64,000 nt of DNA from Hericium rajendrae (GCA_033439255.1 CM065884.1:1302001-1366000); one strand, 5' to 3'; counted from the stretch's first letter, positions 34,467-46,799 are shown. Notes: a model not told the origin generated them from the sequence alone. Numbers and translations: made by a program.

Positions 34467-35003
34467 ATGTTCGGTCCTCTTGGTCCCTCCCTCGCGCCCT
34501 ACGTGCGCTCCTTCGAGAACACTCAATGCCTGGGTGAAGCCCATTGCGATTGGTATGCCGGCCTTATGGGCTACAGGCGCATGGGTCTGGTGTACGACGA
34601 CCTCCGTAAGCTCACGCGTTATTCTCTCGTTTTCTAGTCTTGAATTTACTTTGTTGCAGTGGCTGAGGAGCGTCCGGATGTGCAGCGGGTACGATCACTA
34701 CTCATATGTTGATTCATCTGTCTAAAATCACGTCTAGGCCATTGGCCGCCTGACTCCCCGCGAGGCATACGACCGTGCCTACCGCTTCAAGCGCGCTTCG
34801 CAAGCGAGCCTTCAGCACAAGGACCTGCCAGAAGTCTGAGTGGATCAAGCCGGAGCACGTAAGTTTCGTTATCTCGTGCATTTGATTGGCAGCCAACTTT
34901 CGTTTAGGATATCCGTTACTTGAAGCCGCACGTGGAGGACGTTAACGCGGAGGACTCAGAGAGGGCCGCCTGGGACACCATGGTTGTTGAGCGCAAAAAA
35001 TAG
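34467..35003 (+). CDS. QCR7: Cytochrome bc1 complex subunit 7
   Basis: Exons 34467-34605, 34660-34688, 34738-34858, 34908-35003. Complex III 14-kDa subunit (UQCRB/QCR7) of the inner mitochondrial membrane. Seen: MFGPLGPSLAPYVRS, WYAGLMGYRRMGLVYDD, AIGRLTPREAYDRAYRFKRASQAS, and IRYLKPHVEDVNAEDSERAAWDT. The family reads S-R-T-L-N-A-W-V-K-P-I-A between the first two segments; here that stretch lies in another frame, reached by an extra base near 34510 and left by a missing base near 34550. A further extra base near 34830 would otherwise stop the protein before KSEWIKPEH. Total exon length is one base over a whole frame, matching +1-1+1. The expected product is 127 residues. Sequence error is more likely than a dead gene. 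Confidence 0.9.
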
Positions 35004-35208
35004 ACATTCGGGTGTTAATTCCATAGACCCTCTGCTATACAGGATTTGATATCTCCCTCTCTTCTGGTGACCCGACGTACAGTCCTCAAGCAATTCATGA
35101 TATCACGCTATCTAAACCACACTGGTTTCAATCTTTCGAGGGTATGTGGCATATTAATGGCGTAACAACTAACGCTCTATTCCACAGAACATTCATCCAG
35201 TGCCGCTG

Positions 35209-36879
35209 TCATTTTTTGAGCATCACGCAAAGGCTATGAATCTTCTTTGCGAAAAGTTGGCGCATGGTGATGATCAAGCTCGCGCTTGCCACCGAAAGCG
35301 TGCCCGCATAATAAATCGCAGGTCTGAATGCTACTCTCCCAGCGCTCGACCCACCATAGGCTTCCAGAATCCAACCAGCGATGGGTGACCCCTGCAAGCA
35401 CATGATTCAAAAGGGGTTCGACTGATCATGCGGATAACTCACCAAGAGATAGCCCGCTGCCCAACCCGTCACGATCATCGCCAGAGCGTTTGCCAGCCTC
35501 GTAGGCCCATATATATGTCCGACTACGGAGGGTATCGACGAGAAAAATCCGCCATTGCTGATACCACTCAAGACGATAAATACAACAAGAGGGGCGATGC
35601 TGGTGCTGACGGGCCATATGACGAGCACGCTGATCGACGTCACGATAAGTGACAACGACAAAGAGGATATGGGGCCGACTTTGTCGCCGAGCACGCCAAA
35701 GCCAATTCGGCCGAACGCGGAGGCGAGATTGAAGATGGCAAGCATGATCGATGCTAAGGAGTTGGACGCGCCCACTGACTGGGCGTAAAGCGGAATGAAG
35801 AAGGGTGGAACGAGGAGCGGAAACGTCGCGATGGCGGTTCCCAAGAAGAGAAGAAGGAACTTCGGGTCGCGGAACAGTCCCCTAGACCAAAAAAATGTGA
35901 TGTGAGCTCTGGCTTGGTCAATCCCATACATGAGAAGTCTTCACCATTCAATGGTGGCTACCACACGCCGCGAGCGCTCCTTGAGAAGCAGGGAGGCGGG
36001 AAGGCCAACCGCCAACGTTATGAGGCCCAGGATTCTGAATGCCCAGGAAACACCGACACGGTTGATCAAGCCATCCATCCCGACGCTGACCACTGCTCCA
36101 CCGACTCCAGCTCCTGCAAAAACAAACCCGTTTGCGAGGCCCCGTCTACGTTTGAAGTACTGCGATGGAAGGGAACTGCAAGCCTGAATTCGAATGATAA
36201 AGTAAGCACCAAGACAGAAGCATTCAACGAGATACCGACCATAAATAATATGCTAACCCCCAAGCCCAGAATGATGCCGTTGGTGACCACCAATCCGCCA
36301 ACGCTCCCTAGACTCCAGCTGTTCAGCAACTGCCCCATTCCAAGCAGGAAACACCCGATGAAGGCCGACAGTCGTGTCCCCAACCAACGGATGATGCGCG
36401 TGTTAAGCATGGCGGTGCATCCGATAAATGTAAGGGCAGTGGAGCCGACGAACGACAGTTGGGCGTCCTTTCCGAGATGCGACGCGGTGAGATGGGCTTG
36501 GACGATACCCCATGAATAGGTCAGGCCGCCCCAGAAGAATCTGCAGCCGCGTTAGAAGCAATGCAATGAATACAAGTGAAGGCGCTCACGAGAGGGTACT
36601 GCATGCGGCGACGATGACCCATCCATACCCACCCTCGGGAACATCCTCGACAACTGATGGGATAGCTACATCATGGGTGCTCGCTGAACCATAGCTTGCT
36701 ACACCAATTGCAACGGCCTCATTGCTCCCCAGCCGGGCCAGAGTGCTCAAGGTATCCGGACTGGTGCGTTCTGCAGCTGGCTTTTGGGGCGCGCCGGAGT
36801 CCTCTAGGACATCGGAGATCCTCGAGAGGGATATATGCTCGTGTTGCTCTTCAGCTAGAGTACACACTGATGAAGGCAT
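35209..36879 (-). CDS. Monocarboxylate transporter-like MFS protein, paralog 1
   Basis: Starts MPSSVCTLAEEQHEHISLSR with a disordered cytosolic N-terminus, then VPEGGYGWVIVAAC, the hallmark opening of MCT (SLC16-like) family helix 1. Further segments: LVVTNGIILGLGVSILFMV, KRRRGLANGFVFAGAGVGG, VSWAFRILGLITL, PLLVPPFFIPLYAQS, GRIGFGVLGDKVGPIS, SGISNGGFFSSIPSVVGHIYG and GSPIAGWILEAYGG, giving about 12 membrane helices. Proton-coupled uptake of a small monocarboxylate is the family role; the substrate is unknown. Introns fall at the same places as in the neighbouring paralog, showing tandem duplication. Convergent with QCR7. Confidence 0.88.
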
Positions 36880-37257
36880 GCCGAATGGGCCCTAAAACCG
36901 TGGATGTGGTGCGGGGTCGGATGGGCAGATTAGACACACAGGCATCTCTCTATAGGCGATTTCCATGACTCGCTCCGCGCTGCTTCGGACGACAAATATA
37001 GCAGGCGGCCTCCTTCGAGCGCCCTGCTCCTGACAAAGCCGATAAGCTAGATCGAGGAGAAGACAGAGGAAGTCGGGTGACCGCTCACTCATCTGGCTCG
37101 GGGAAAAGCCGGTTTGAAAGCATGATGCATGAAACATCGGGTAGTTAAGTTGGCATTCTATCATCTACCCGTCAATTGCTTCGACCTGAAAGTTTATACA
37201 GTTCAGATTTGAATCCAGCTATGCTACAGTATATTCAACTCGCCGCGGCGGGCGTTC
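36880..37257. other. Spacer between tandem transporter paralogs
   Basis: 378 bp between the start of paralog 1 and the stop of paralog 2. It must hold the paralog 1 promoter. No distinct motif was identified. Confidence 0.6.
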
Positions 37258-38960
37258 TCAAGCGTACACGAAGATCTTCTTTACCAGGAGCTGCCGCATC
37301 GTAAGGATGAGCCCTGTACTGGCAACCGACAGCGATCCCGCAAAGTAGATGGCCGGGCGGAACGCCACCCTCCCCGCAGCAGAGCCCCCATAGGCTTCGA
37401 GTAACCAGCCAGCGACAGGCGAGCCCTGCGTGAAAATCATAAGTCATTGCGCCGTCCTACCCCACAAGATTCGAAGGAACGCACCAATAGATACCCGGAT
37501 GCCCAGCCGGTTACCACCATGGCCAACGCGCTGGAAACACGCGATTGGCCGTACAGATATCCAACGACAGATGGTATACACGCGAAGAAGCCCCCGTTCC
37601 CGGCGCCGTTGAGGACGATGAACACGACGAGCGGCGCGACGCTCACGCTGGTCGGCCATATGGCGAGCAGGCTGACCGAGTTGAGGATGAGGGCAAGGGA
37701 GAGCGCGGAGATGGGTCCGACGCGGTCGCACAGAAGGCCGAAGCCGATGCGTCCCGCTGCTGATGAAAAGTTGAAGACGGCGAGGAGACCAGAGGCCAAT
37801 GCGGTGGATGCGCCGACGGAGTTGGCGTAGAGAGGGATGAAAAATGGCGGGACGAGGAGGGGGAAGGTCGCGATGCCCGAGCCGACAAAGAGCAGGATGA
37901 ATTTTGGATCGCGGAACAGTTTCCTGTGAACAGTCTCGATTTATAACTTCCAGAATCTAAAAAAGGAAAACACCGACCATTCAACGCCCGCAGCAGCTCG
38001 CCGGGTACGTTCTTTCAGGAGCAGTGCTGTTGGCAGGGTCACAGACAGGGTGATCAACCCGAGGATCCTGAATGCCCACGCAATACCGACTCGGTCGATG
38101 AGCGCGTTGGTCACGATGCTCATAACCGCTCCGCCTAAACCCGCGCCAGCAAATACGAACCCATTTGCCAGACCTCGCCTGCGTTTGAAGTACTGTGCGG
38201 GGAGCGATCCGCAGGCCTGATGACACCACCGTCAGCGAAACGAAATAGCGAGGATGCATGATAGAGACGAACCATGAAGCACATGCTGGAGCCGAACCCC
38301 ATGATGATTCCGTTGGTGACGAAAAGCCCTCCGTAGCTCTTCACCGACCAGCCGTTGAGAAACTGGCCAAGACCGAGGAAGGAGCACGCTAGCAACGCCG
38401 AGTTCCGCGTCCCGAGCCATCGAATCAGTCGCGCGTTGATGAGCGCAGCAAAGGACACAAACGCGATACACGTGGACCCGACGAAGGAGAGCGCTGCATC
38501 GGAGCCAAGGCTGTGACCCACGGATAGACGGGCTTGCACCACGCCCCAGGAGTATCCAAGGCCGGCATAGAAGAACCTGCCGTCCAAGATTATTATTAGT
38601 TCGGGGAAGCTTTGCGAGAGAGAAAGGAACAGACGTGATGACACTGCACGCTGCGACGATAACCCAGCCATAGCTGCCGTCGGGAACATCATCGGCTGGG
38701 GGCTGCTGATCCTCGCCGACGAGGACTGACGGAGCTGCGCTGGTGGTCGCCTCGGTAACAACGAGTCTGTGCAAAGAGCCAGCGGGCGTTGATTTTGTGG
38801 AGAACTCTGCATCTACAGGGAGTTTAGCAGGCATCACGCTGTCGGGCGCTGCCCTCGCGGAGGTATAAGCTTTGTCTACGACGCGGAGATCGGTACTCGG
38901 TATAGTCGTCAATGGTATATGCTGTCCATCCTCCACAGAGGTGACAGCTACAGTAGACAT
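37258..38960 (-). CDS. Monocarboxylate transporter-like MFS protein, paralog 2
   Basis: Starts MSTVAVTSVEDGQHIPLTTI; then VPDGSYGWVIVAACSVIT, SWGVVQARLSVGHSLGSDAALS, KSYGGLFVTNGIIMGFGSSM, KRRRGLANGFVFAGAGLGGAV, IAWAFRILGLITL, PLLVPPFFIPLYANS, GRIGFGLLCDRVGPIS, NGAGNGGFFACIPSVVGYLYG and GSPVAGWLLEAYGGSAAGRVAFRP. The protein is closely similar along its whole length to the paralog at 35209-36879, with the same intron positions, so the pair arose by tandem duplication. The N-terminal cytosolic tails differ strongly, suggesting different regulation or turnover. Confidence 0.88.
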
Positions 38961-39807
38961 GCTTACTGCCGCTCTACAGTCTCGAGGAAAGTGGAGAAGG
39001 TGTGCTTTAAAGAATAATGGATACCATTTTCTTTTGAAGCGCGCTGCCCCGCCGGGGATGGATGGGGTACTCGATTACCTACGTGATCTGACAATTTTCA
39101 AGGTTGAATTCGTCACCAGCCAAGGGGTGGTCGGGCCTGGTCCGGATCATCCCATGATGCTATAGAGCATGTAGCGACGAACGAACGTTGGACCGACGTC
39201 CCTCCCAATCGGGGGCCACCGGATGGTCTCGGGTGCCAACCTACACCAGACTGTCTCGACCAGGACAGGGACAGGCCATCCTTCGCTTCGCTACACATTG
39301 CATTTAGTTGGGGAGAATACGAGAATGTGGAAAGTGGTTGTGGACATACTTCTTGTCATGTTCTCCACATGTCGCCAGCAGAATGGTGACTTGACTGAAT
39401 CAAGTGCCGTGCCATGCGCGTAACTGGCCCAGTCGGAACGGATCTCAATCAAAATTTACGGACCATATTTTCTGCATCTCCGTACTTATCAATACGTGAC
39501 GCTCTTGCCAGAGATTGTAGAGCCATCACGAGACGTCATTGGCGAGCTCAATAACCTGAGGCGGGAAATAGTATGTCGCAAAACAGATACTATAAGCCAG
39601 GCTTTCAAGCTTCAAACCAAGCGACGTGCTAGCTTTAGCGAGCGCTTGAGCACTTATAGTAACCATCTGAAATGTCAACTCTAACGCTGGAGGATCTGTA
39701 CAGGTAGTCTATTGAACATCGCTTTTGTAAACTTATCTGGTACTGTACAGTCTTCTTCTATCTATCGCACAACGGTCTACGTTCGATGCCTATAATCCGT
39801 ATTGAAC
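38961..39807. other. Intergenic
   Basis: About 850 bp between the transporter start and the transketolase stop, both on the minus strand. It holds the transporter promoter and the transketolase 3' flank. Only short unconvincing frames are present. Confidence 0.6.
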
Positions 39808-42503
39808 CTACAGCTGGAAAGCCTTGACAAGGGGAGAAACGATCTCGCCGCCCTTGGCCTTGTAGAAGTCGACAACCTTCTTGCCAACCTTGGCAATGTC
39901 TAATGATGGATGTAAGCGCACATTCTAAGAAGAAAGCAACAGATGTACTGGGGCCAGTGATACCGAATTTCTCGTAGACCTGCTTGTAAGGCCCAGACGC
40001 ACCCCAGCCAGGGAGACCGTACTGCTCGTGTGAATACTTCGCCCAGCCAGCAGTCGAGTACGCCTCGAGCGACAGAATGGGCGCGCCGCTGCGCAGGACG
40101 CTCAGGCGGTACTCCAATGGCTGCTTGTCGAACACGAGCCAGCAGGGCAGCGAAACGACACGCGTCTTGAGGCCCTGCTTCTTGAGCTCGAAGGCAGCCT
40201 CGAGCGCGATGCTGACCTCGGAACCGGTGGAGACGATGGTGAGGTCCTCTTTCTCCTCCTCATTCACGACGTAACCGCCGCGCGACGCCTTCTCGATGGT
40301 CGAGGTCTCGAGGTTGGGCAGGTTCTGACGGGAGAGGGAGAGGATGGAGGGCGTCGACTCGGACTCGAGGGCGACCTTGTACGCGGCGGAGGTCTCATTG
40401 CCGTCCGCCGGGCGCCAGAAGGCAAGGTTGGGGGTGGCACGGAAGTGAATCGCAGTCTCGATAGGTTGATGCGTGGGGCCGTCCTCACCAAGACCGATCG
40501 AATCGTGGGTCGCTGAAAAACCAAATGGATAAGTGACGCTCAGATAACGTGCGAGAATGGTACTCACCGACCCAGATGACACGGTGTCCGCTGAGGGCGG
40601 AAAGACGGACGGCGCCAGCAGCGTACGACACGAAGTTGAGGAAGGTCGCGACGAAGGGGATGATGCCGCCGTATGCGGCGATACCGTTCGCGATGGCACC
40701 CATACCGTGCTCACGGACACCATAACGGATGTAGGTACCCTTGTACGAGCCGAGACCAGTGCTTGGGGGCTGGAAGTCCTCGGAGCCCTTCACTTTGGTC
40801 AAGTTGGAGCCCGTCAAGTCCGCCGATCCACCGAGAAGCTCCGGCAGCTTAGGCGTTACGGCAGTCAGGACGATTTCCGAAAGCTTGCGCGAAGCCTGGG
40901 CGGCATCGCTGGCCTTGTATATGGGCAGCGTCTTCTCCCAGTCCGCAGGCAGCTTGCCGGAGATACGGCGGGTGAGCTCGGCGTGTTCGGTGGGGTACTT
41001 CTGGGCATAGCCCTGCAGGAGTGCGTTCCACTTCACCTCGAGCGCGGCACCACGCTTTCCGACCTCGGCGTAGGCATCGTAAGTTGCTTGGGGCACGACA
41101 AAAGAGGCCTTGGGGTCGAAACCGTTCTTCGTCTTCAGAGCTGCGATATCATCAGCCTTCAGAGCTGCACCAAGACACGTAAGTTGATGAAAAGTATGAC
41201 ATGACTGCGACTACTCACGAGCACCATGGACACCGTGGGTGCCCTGCAGCTTCGAACCGAAACCAATAGTCGTGTGCAGGCGGATCAGAGTGGGCTTGGA
41301 CTTCTCCTGGCGGGCAGCAGCAATGGCATTGTAGATACTCTCCAAATCGCTTTGAATTCGAATGAGATTGGCTACCGTGACAGAACAAGAAAAATTCTCA
41401 CCTGTCACCGTTATCGACGTGAAGGACCTGCCATCCGTACGCCAGGTAACGCTGCTCGACGTTCTCGGTGAATGCAACGTTGGTATCACCGTCGATGGAA
41501 ATGTCTGCTGAATCATTAGTATCAGCAGCATACAAACCCGCCATCGTACGTACGGTTATCGTCCCAAATCTAATTACATTATTAGCATATATGCGTCCGA
41601 AAAGAAACATTACTACGTACAGCAATCAAGTTGCCGAGCTGGAGATGACCCGCAAGACTGCAAGCCTCGCTGGAGACACCTTCCTGGAGACAGCCGTCAC
41701 CGAGGAATGCTATACGACGCGATGAATAAATTTTTGGCATGGATAGTAATTGCTCATACCGTAGGTGTAGTTATCAATCAATTCGAAACCATCGCGGTTG
41801 AATTCAGCGGCGAGATGAGTCTGCGCAATGGCAAGACCGACAGCATTTGAGATACCCTGGCCAAGAGGGCCGGTGGTCACCTCAATACCTTCACGACATA
41901 TATTTAGCCGCAGCCCATCATTGCAATCATCGCGAACATACCGTCGGTATGGCCAGCCTCGGGGTGACCAGGCGTTAACGAGTCAATCTGACGGAACGCC
42001 TTGAGGTCGTCCAGAGATAGCTTGTAGCCTGTCAGATGGAGCAGAATATACAGAAGGGCACAGCTATATGCGGCTCAATTGTAGTGCGGGAGTCGTTCTC
42101 GATGAGTGAACTCACGCATGGCTGAAAGATAGCGTGGAGCAAGCGACAATCAGAAAAACAGAGTGATTGCAAGTAGACAATGTGACGTACCCATTGGACA
42201 GGACGAATCGATCGCGGTTGAACCACTTGGAGTTTTTAGGGTTCGCGTTGATGAATCTGTAACCATTCGGTAACTGATACTACGCAGACTAAAATGGGTC
42301 GTGTACCGGGTGAAAAGGACGTGGGCAACAGGAGCCATGCCCATAGGCGCACCTTGAAATTTTGATGAGCTCGATGGACAATACAGTGGGCCGTTTCACG
42401 CACCTGGATGACCAGAGTTCGCCTTGCCGACGATATCGGCAGCGAGGGTGCGGATGGTCGCGATCCCGGTCGCATCGCTAGCTTGGGCAGTGAATTTGGA
42501 CAT
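39808..42503 (-). CDS. Transketolase
   Basis: The thiamine-diphosphate enzyme of the pentose phosphate pathway, cytosolic. Many exons starting [34 protein letters not shown]. Seen in order: [67 protein letters not shown] and NLIAVYDDN (cofactor region), [97 protein letters not shown], and the C-terminal domain from [15 protein letters not shown] to VKAFQL. All family landmarks are present and no frame break was noticed. It shares a 284-bp promoter region with the CMC2-like gene. Confidence 0.96.
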
Positions 42504-42787
42504 GGCTGGTGGGGGAAAGGAGAGAGGATGGGGAAGACAGATTGGTGATGGTATATAAGGCGCTACTGCAAGGTGGGTTTCGGAGTGTCATCTTGGTCGG
42601 GGGGTGCAGGAAGATGAAGATGATTATCTAAGTTATCGCGATTGCACGTAACGGAGCCGCGGCAAGAAGAGCGCGCCCCGCTCCACGAACCCCGTTCACG
42701 ACCCTGTTCCGGTCGCTGCTCTCATCCGGTCACTACACTCTCAGACTCTGGTTTCGTGGGAGCCCGACCTACTACATCGTCTATTCA
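42504..42787. promoter_or_regulatory. Divergent promoter region transketolase / CMC2-like
   Basis: 284 bp between opposed start codons. A tatataa-like word (atggtatataagg, about 42549-42561) lies 45-60 bp upstream of the transketolase ATG and fits a TATA box on the minus side. The CMC2 side has no clear TATA. Confidence 0.55.
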
Positions 42788-43138
42788 ATGCACCCACAAG
42801 CCTCTGAAAAACAATTGGGTCGAGTATTCCGTTCACATCCCGCCTCATCATCCTTACTCATCTTTTCTCCTTTTCCCCAGCTTGTCAAGAGTTTTTCCAG
42901 GCCTTGGACGCATGTCATGCTAACCCTTGGAAAAAATGGACTGGCGGATGCAACCAGATCAAGCTTGACCTAAACAAGTGCCTACACGGTCAGGTATGTG
43001 ATGAATTTTTTGATTCGATTCTGAAGAATGACGTGACCATCGCAGTCCGTCGCCCGTGCATCGAGTAATAGAGAAGACGCGAAAGTACGATCCGCCAGAA
43101 AGGAACAAGCTTGGCGAGAACTGCATGAAGACGACTGA
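42788..43138 (+). CDS. CMC2-like twin CX9C mitochondrial protein
   Basis: Three exons (42788-42818, 42881-42993, 43046-43138) sum to 237 nt, 78 residues, too fragmented to show as one open frame. The protein begins MHPQASEKQLACQEFFQAL; cysteines form C-QEFFQALDA-C and C-NQIKLDLNK-C, a perfect twin CX9C (CHCH) pair, with WKKWTGGCNQ between. A basic helix KVRSARKEQAWRELHEDD ends it. This is the COX assembly protein CMC2 family (intermembrane space, imported by the Mia40 route, needed for cytochrome oxidase). Phases agree at both introns (62 and 52 nt). Confidence 0.9.
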
Positions 43139-44481
43139 CCTCTCGTCTCCATACCTACCGTTGCAGCCACGGCCATTCAAGATGGCTCCCGGGTTTTTAC
43201 CAGTTGACTGTTTTATGATCTTACTTATCACTGTCTCCAGTCGTCTTTTCTAGATCAACTCCACTCACATATATCTGATCCCAATCCGTGTTTGTGGAAG
43301 CGGCACGTAAGATCCATGTTTAAAACTTGAAACCTTTGTTCGTGAAATGACTTTATACCCTATCAATTTTCGCCGAAAAAAAGGAGTAAAGAAAAATTGC
43401 TATATGACCCACTCATGTGTTTCGACGACGCAAGGTTCAGTCTCAAGTCTTTCAGATCCATCATCTCCGCTATTGAATCAAATAATGCAGGGGAGCGACA
43501 GTTTATAGTCGAGCATTCTATGATGCTAGGAGCAAAGTCTTGGGTTCAAATGCTGGAGTTACATATGCAATGTACATAGCGCAGGCGCTACATCAAATAC
43601 AACTTCGTCGAGAGCCACATGGCAACCACTCAAGATCAAGCTTGAAGCAAGCCAGCAGCACCACTTCCCTCGAGCTCCACCCTTCTCGGGCGACGGAAAC
43701 AACTATGTCGCTCCCTGTCATTGACCCGTGGAACAGCCCTCGTGATCTCCCGTCGCCGATAGGCACGTCCGTGTACACCACCTGCCTGTACGGGATCTCG
43801 AAAGTTGCAAACACATGCCGTCGTGCGTTCATAATGAAGGCGTCCAGATTTGTCCGGCCTGAGCATTAAGACCGTGCCCGGGCGGACCGAGACTAGAAAC
43901 TCACATACTTACAAACGGACTGCCCTTACAGGGATGATCTCTCTCTGTGATCCAGGTTCGTCCGACGATCGTCCGGTCTGGGTTGAGAGATGTCGTCCAC
44001 CAGCCCGCAGGGATACAGTCGAGATCTGCCTCGCTTGGACACGACTTGAGCATGGGACTCGCGCTAGAATAGAGATGTTCCACGTAGTGTGAGAGTCCAT
44101 GTATATGGGACATCGTATATCGCGACGCCGTATATCGCCAGTCTATCACTGGCATATCGCCTGGTGCTAACAAGCCGCAGAAATGGGCGGACGCCTCGGC
44201 GATTCGGAGATGACAGTGAAACGGTTGAATATGATCTCCACGCTCCTCGGCAGCATATAAGCTGCGTGAGTCCGTCGAGATACTTGCTCTAGAACCGCGC
44301 ATGTACCTGAAATCGCCGACAAATATTGCCGCGACGCGACGCGCCGTGGTTCCACGTGATCGCTTTCCGGATCCGATAGTCGAGTCGCCATTACTTCCTG
44401 CAGGTTGCATTGCCGAGCTTGGTTACAGTGCTACAGTCCTGAACGCATAGCGTGAACAGAGTTCGAAACTGTAGATCCACC
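43139..44481. other. Intergenic, possible minus-strand gene fragments
   Basis: About 1.3 kb with no recognised protein. On the minus strand an open stretch ending ITERDHPCKGSPF is followed by a GTAAGT donor (near 43908), with open stretches down to about 43593 (FATFEIPYRQVVYTDVPIGD). This may be an unknown small gene, but neither frame continuity nor a start could be settled. Confidence 0.35.
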
Positions 44482-45870
44482 ATGAAGACCTTATCTCCGA
44501 GCGCACGAGCGGGCAAACTATGGCTTGAGACACCCCTTCTCTATTCCTCGCATCTATCGCAGCGCCTCGAGTCCAACCTTGCCGTGTATCTGAAACTTGA
44601 GGTCAGCTTGCTTGACACGTTTGTCAAATCAGAAATATCGAGATGATGCTTGTTTGTAGAATCTGCAACCGCCCCATTCCTACAAATATCGAGGGCTTTC
44701 GCTGTTCGTCCAATATAAACTTGCAGCGCACGGCGAGTCGCTGCATATCATCTGTGCATCGGGAGGGAATGCTGGACTGGCAGCGGCAGCCGCGTGTCAG
44801 GAATTAGGCGTGAAGTGTACCATCTACCTTCCAGAAGGCGTCGCACCGGCCACCAGGGAATATCTGCAGAGACTGGGGGCGGATCTTGTAGTGGCAGGCA
44901 CCTTCTTCCTAGAGGCTCTGAGGGCGGCAGAGGCAGCAGTGAATAGCGAACCGAACGCGTACGTCGCAATCAGTAGGTCTGAGGCTCGCTGCGTTCTGAT
45001 AAGAAGATGTTTCGATCTTCAGCGTGCTTGCACCAGCGTATGATGATCCACTGCTTTGGCAAGGACATGCATCTATGATTGATGAGATTCAGCTCCAACT
45101 CCCTGCAGGCGCAGGGAAACCAGAAGCCATCTTTTGCAGTGTCGGTGGCGGCGGACTATTAGGTGGAATGATTGTCGGCTGCCGAACAGTTGGATGGGAT
45201 GACGGTCAGCATGTTCGAGAGCAAACACCGACCCAGTTACTCACCTGTCGGCCTTTTATCCAGTTCCCATCATCACACTAGAGACCCATGGATCCAACTG
45301 CTTCTACCAGTCCATCCAGGCGAACCGCAATCCATCCTGGACTCTGCCGGATAACGTTACCACACGCCATGATGACGATCACGATGTCCAACTCGCACAT
45401 CTTCATCATCTGACGTCCAAGGCAACTTCCCTGGGTGCCACGGAGCCGTCAGCTGAAGTTGTACGTATGGCGCTGGATCGGACAGGAGGGGTCAAATGTG
45501 TTAGCATTCCGGACGAGCTCGCGATGCAGGTTGCAGGGTCATTTGCCGGCAAGTGAACGCTAAAACTGATGCTTGGCCACATGCTGAAGCTTGTGCCGTG
45601 GTGACTGTAGACGACCACAAGATGCTCGTAGAACTCGCCTGCTCTGCGACATTGGCACCGGCGTACAAGAGGTCGCTGCTATCCCACCTAATACCTGCGG
45701 CACAAATACCCTCTGAACGATGGAGGAGGCTGGTATTCATTGTGTGCGGAGGCTTCAAAGTTTCAAGAAGCGAGATGAGAGAGTATGATGATATTGTTGC
45801 CAGAGATCTCGCGGCAGGAGCAGACTGGACGGTGCTCGTCGATGGCGCTGCATTAAACGTGGAGATATAA
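44482..45870 (+). CDS. L-serine/L-threonine dehydratase (PLP)
   Basis: Exons 44482-44601, 44660-44976, 45023-45204, 45264-45548, 45611-45870 sum to 1164 nt, 387 residues. A type II fold PLP enzyme that deaminates serine or threonine to pyruvate or 2-oxobutyrate (serine dehydratase/CHA1 type). Seen: WLETPLLYSSHLSQRL, the PLP lysine in PHSYKYRG, IICASGGNAGLAAA, APAYDDPLLWQGHASM, the phosphate loop SVGGGGLLGG, LETHGSNCFYQSI, and DDHKMLVELACSATLAPAYK. The last intron (45549-45610) begins GCAAGT and ends TGTAG: a GC-AG intron needed to keep frame. Convergent with PET100, 160 bp apart. Confidence 0.93.
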
Positions 45871-46030
45871 TATGCAATTAGATACTGATACATGCCGTGT
45901 CTGAGATGTGATTTGGTGTGGGAACCTGCTGGATAGTGCATAGGTTATGAAGCTCCAAGAAGATGGACGCTGGACTTGTAGAAAAGAATATTTAACCTAG
46001 GCGAGCAGGACTTGTTTTAGAATGGTATAC

Positions 46031-46398
46031 CTATACAAGCCTCTCGAAAGCCTCCTTCCCGGTTACATTGGTCTCCGATGCGTGACCCGCCGTCCCTTCC
46101 TTCTCTGCTCTCCGAGCCGCCTTCCGGGCTTTGATGCGTTCCAATTCTTCTCGCACGGATGCCTGGTCAGTCGGCAGAGTTCGCGTGGTCCTCTCTTCCG
46201 AAGGAAATATACGTTCCTTGTACTACGAATCATATGACATCAGATAGGGCGTAGAGTGTCTGAACGAAGTGCATGGAAACGACTTACAGGCAACACGTTC
46301 TTGTCATACCATTGCGGGTCGCCGTAGTGCATGAACACAAGGACCGGGAAGAAGACGTAGACCGCGAACTTGAAAACCTCGAGATTTGGCCCTGCCAT
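46031..46398 (-). CDS. PET100: Cytochrome c oxidase assembly protein PET100
   Basis: Two exons (46398-46288, 46222-46031), 303 nt, 100 residues. Begins MAGPNLEVFKFAVYVFFPVLVFMHYGDPQWYDKNVLP, one membrane helix followed by the Y-G-(D/N)-P-x-W-Y motif of PET100, then a charged helical tail REELERIKARKAARRAEKE. PET100 is an inner-membrane chaperone of complex IV assembly. The 65-nt intron begins GTAAGT. The family is usually 80-110 residues. Confidence 0.9.
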
Positions 46399-46799
46399 AG
46401 AGTCTACAGAAATGATTTTTCGTTCCTTGTGGACGCGTTGTAAACGAAAAGGATTGCTGAGATGGCGAACAGGAGGAACACTTTCCACTCGAGGCTCCGC
46501 GACCTAGATTCACACACATGTGATGAGAAAGTTCTGTCTCGTGACTTTGACTTATACGCGCTTTCCCCTGTCCCGTTCGACTCCGAAAAAGTTTGGATCG
46601 CAAATTTTCCAACGTTCCTTTCTTTTCCCAAATACAGGTCAACGACACGATATGTAGTCCATTTTTGCGCATCAAAACGACCCTCACGTATTACAATGTA
46701 TAGAAAGTTCGTCTTAAATCGTACATGCGAGTCTTCGTTCTTCGTGATTTTAAGCCGAATGCGCCATCAGAAACACGACCACTTCCGCAAGTTGACCGA
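46399..46799. other. Intergenic
   Basis: 400 bp between the glutamate decarboxylase stop and PET100 start, both on the minus strand. Contains the PET100 promoter; no gene recognised. Confidence 0.6.
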
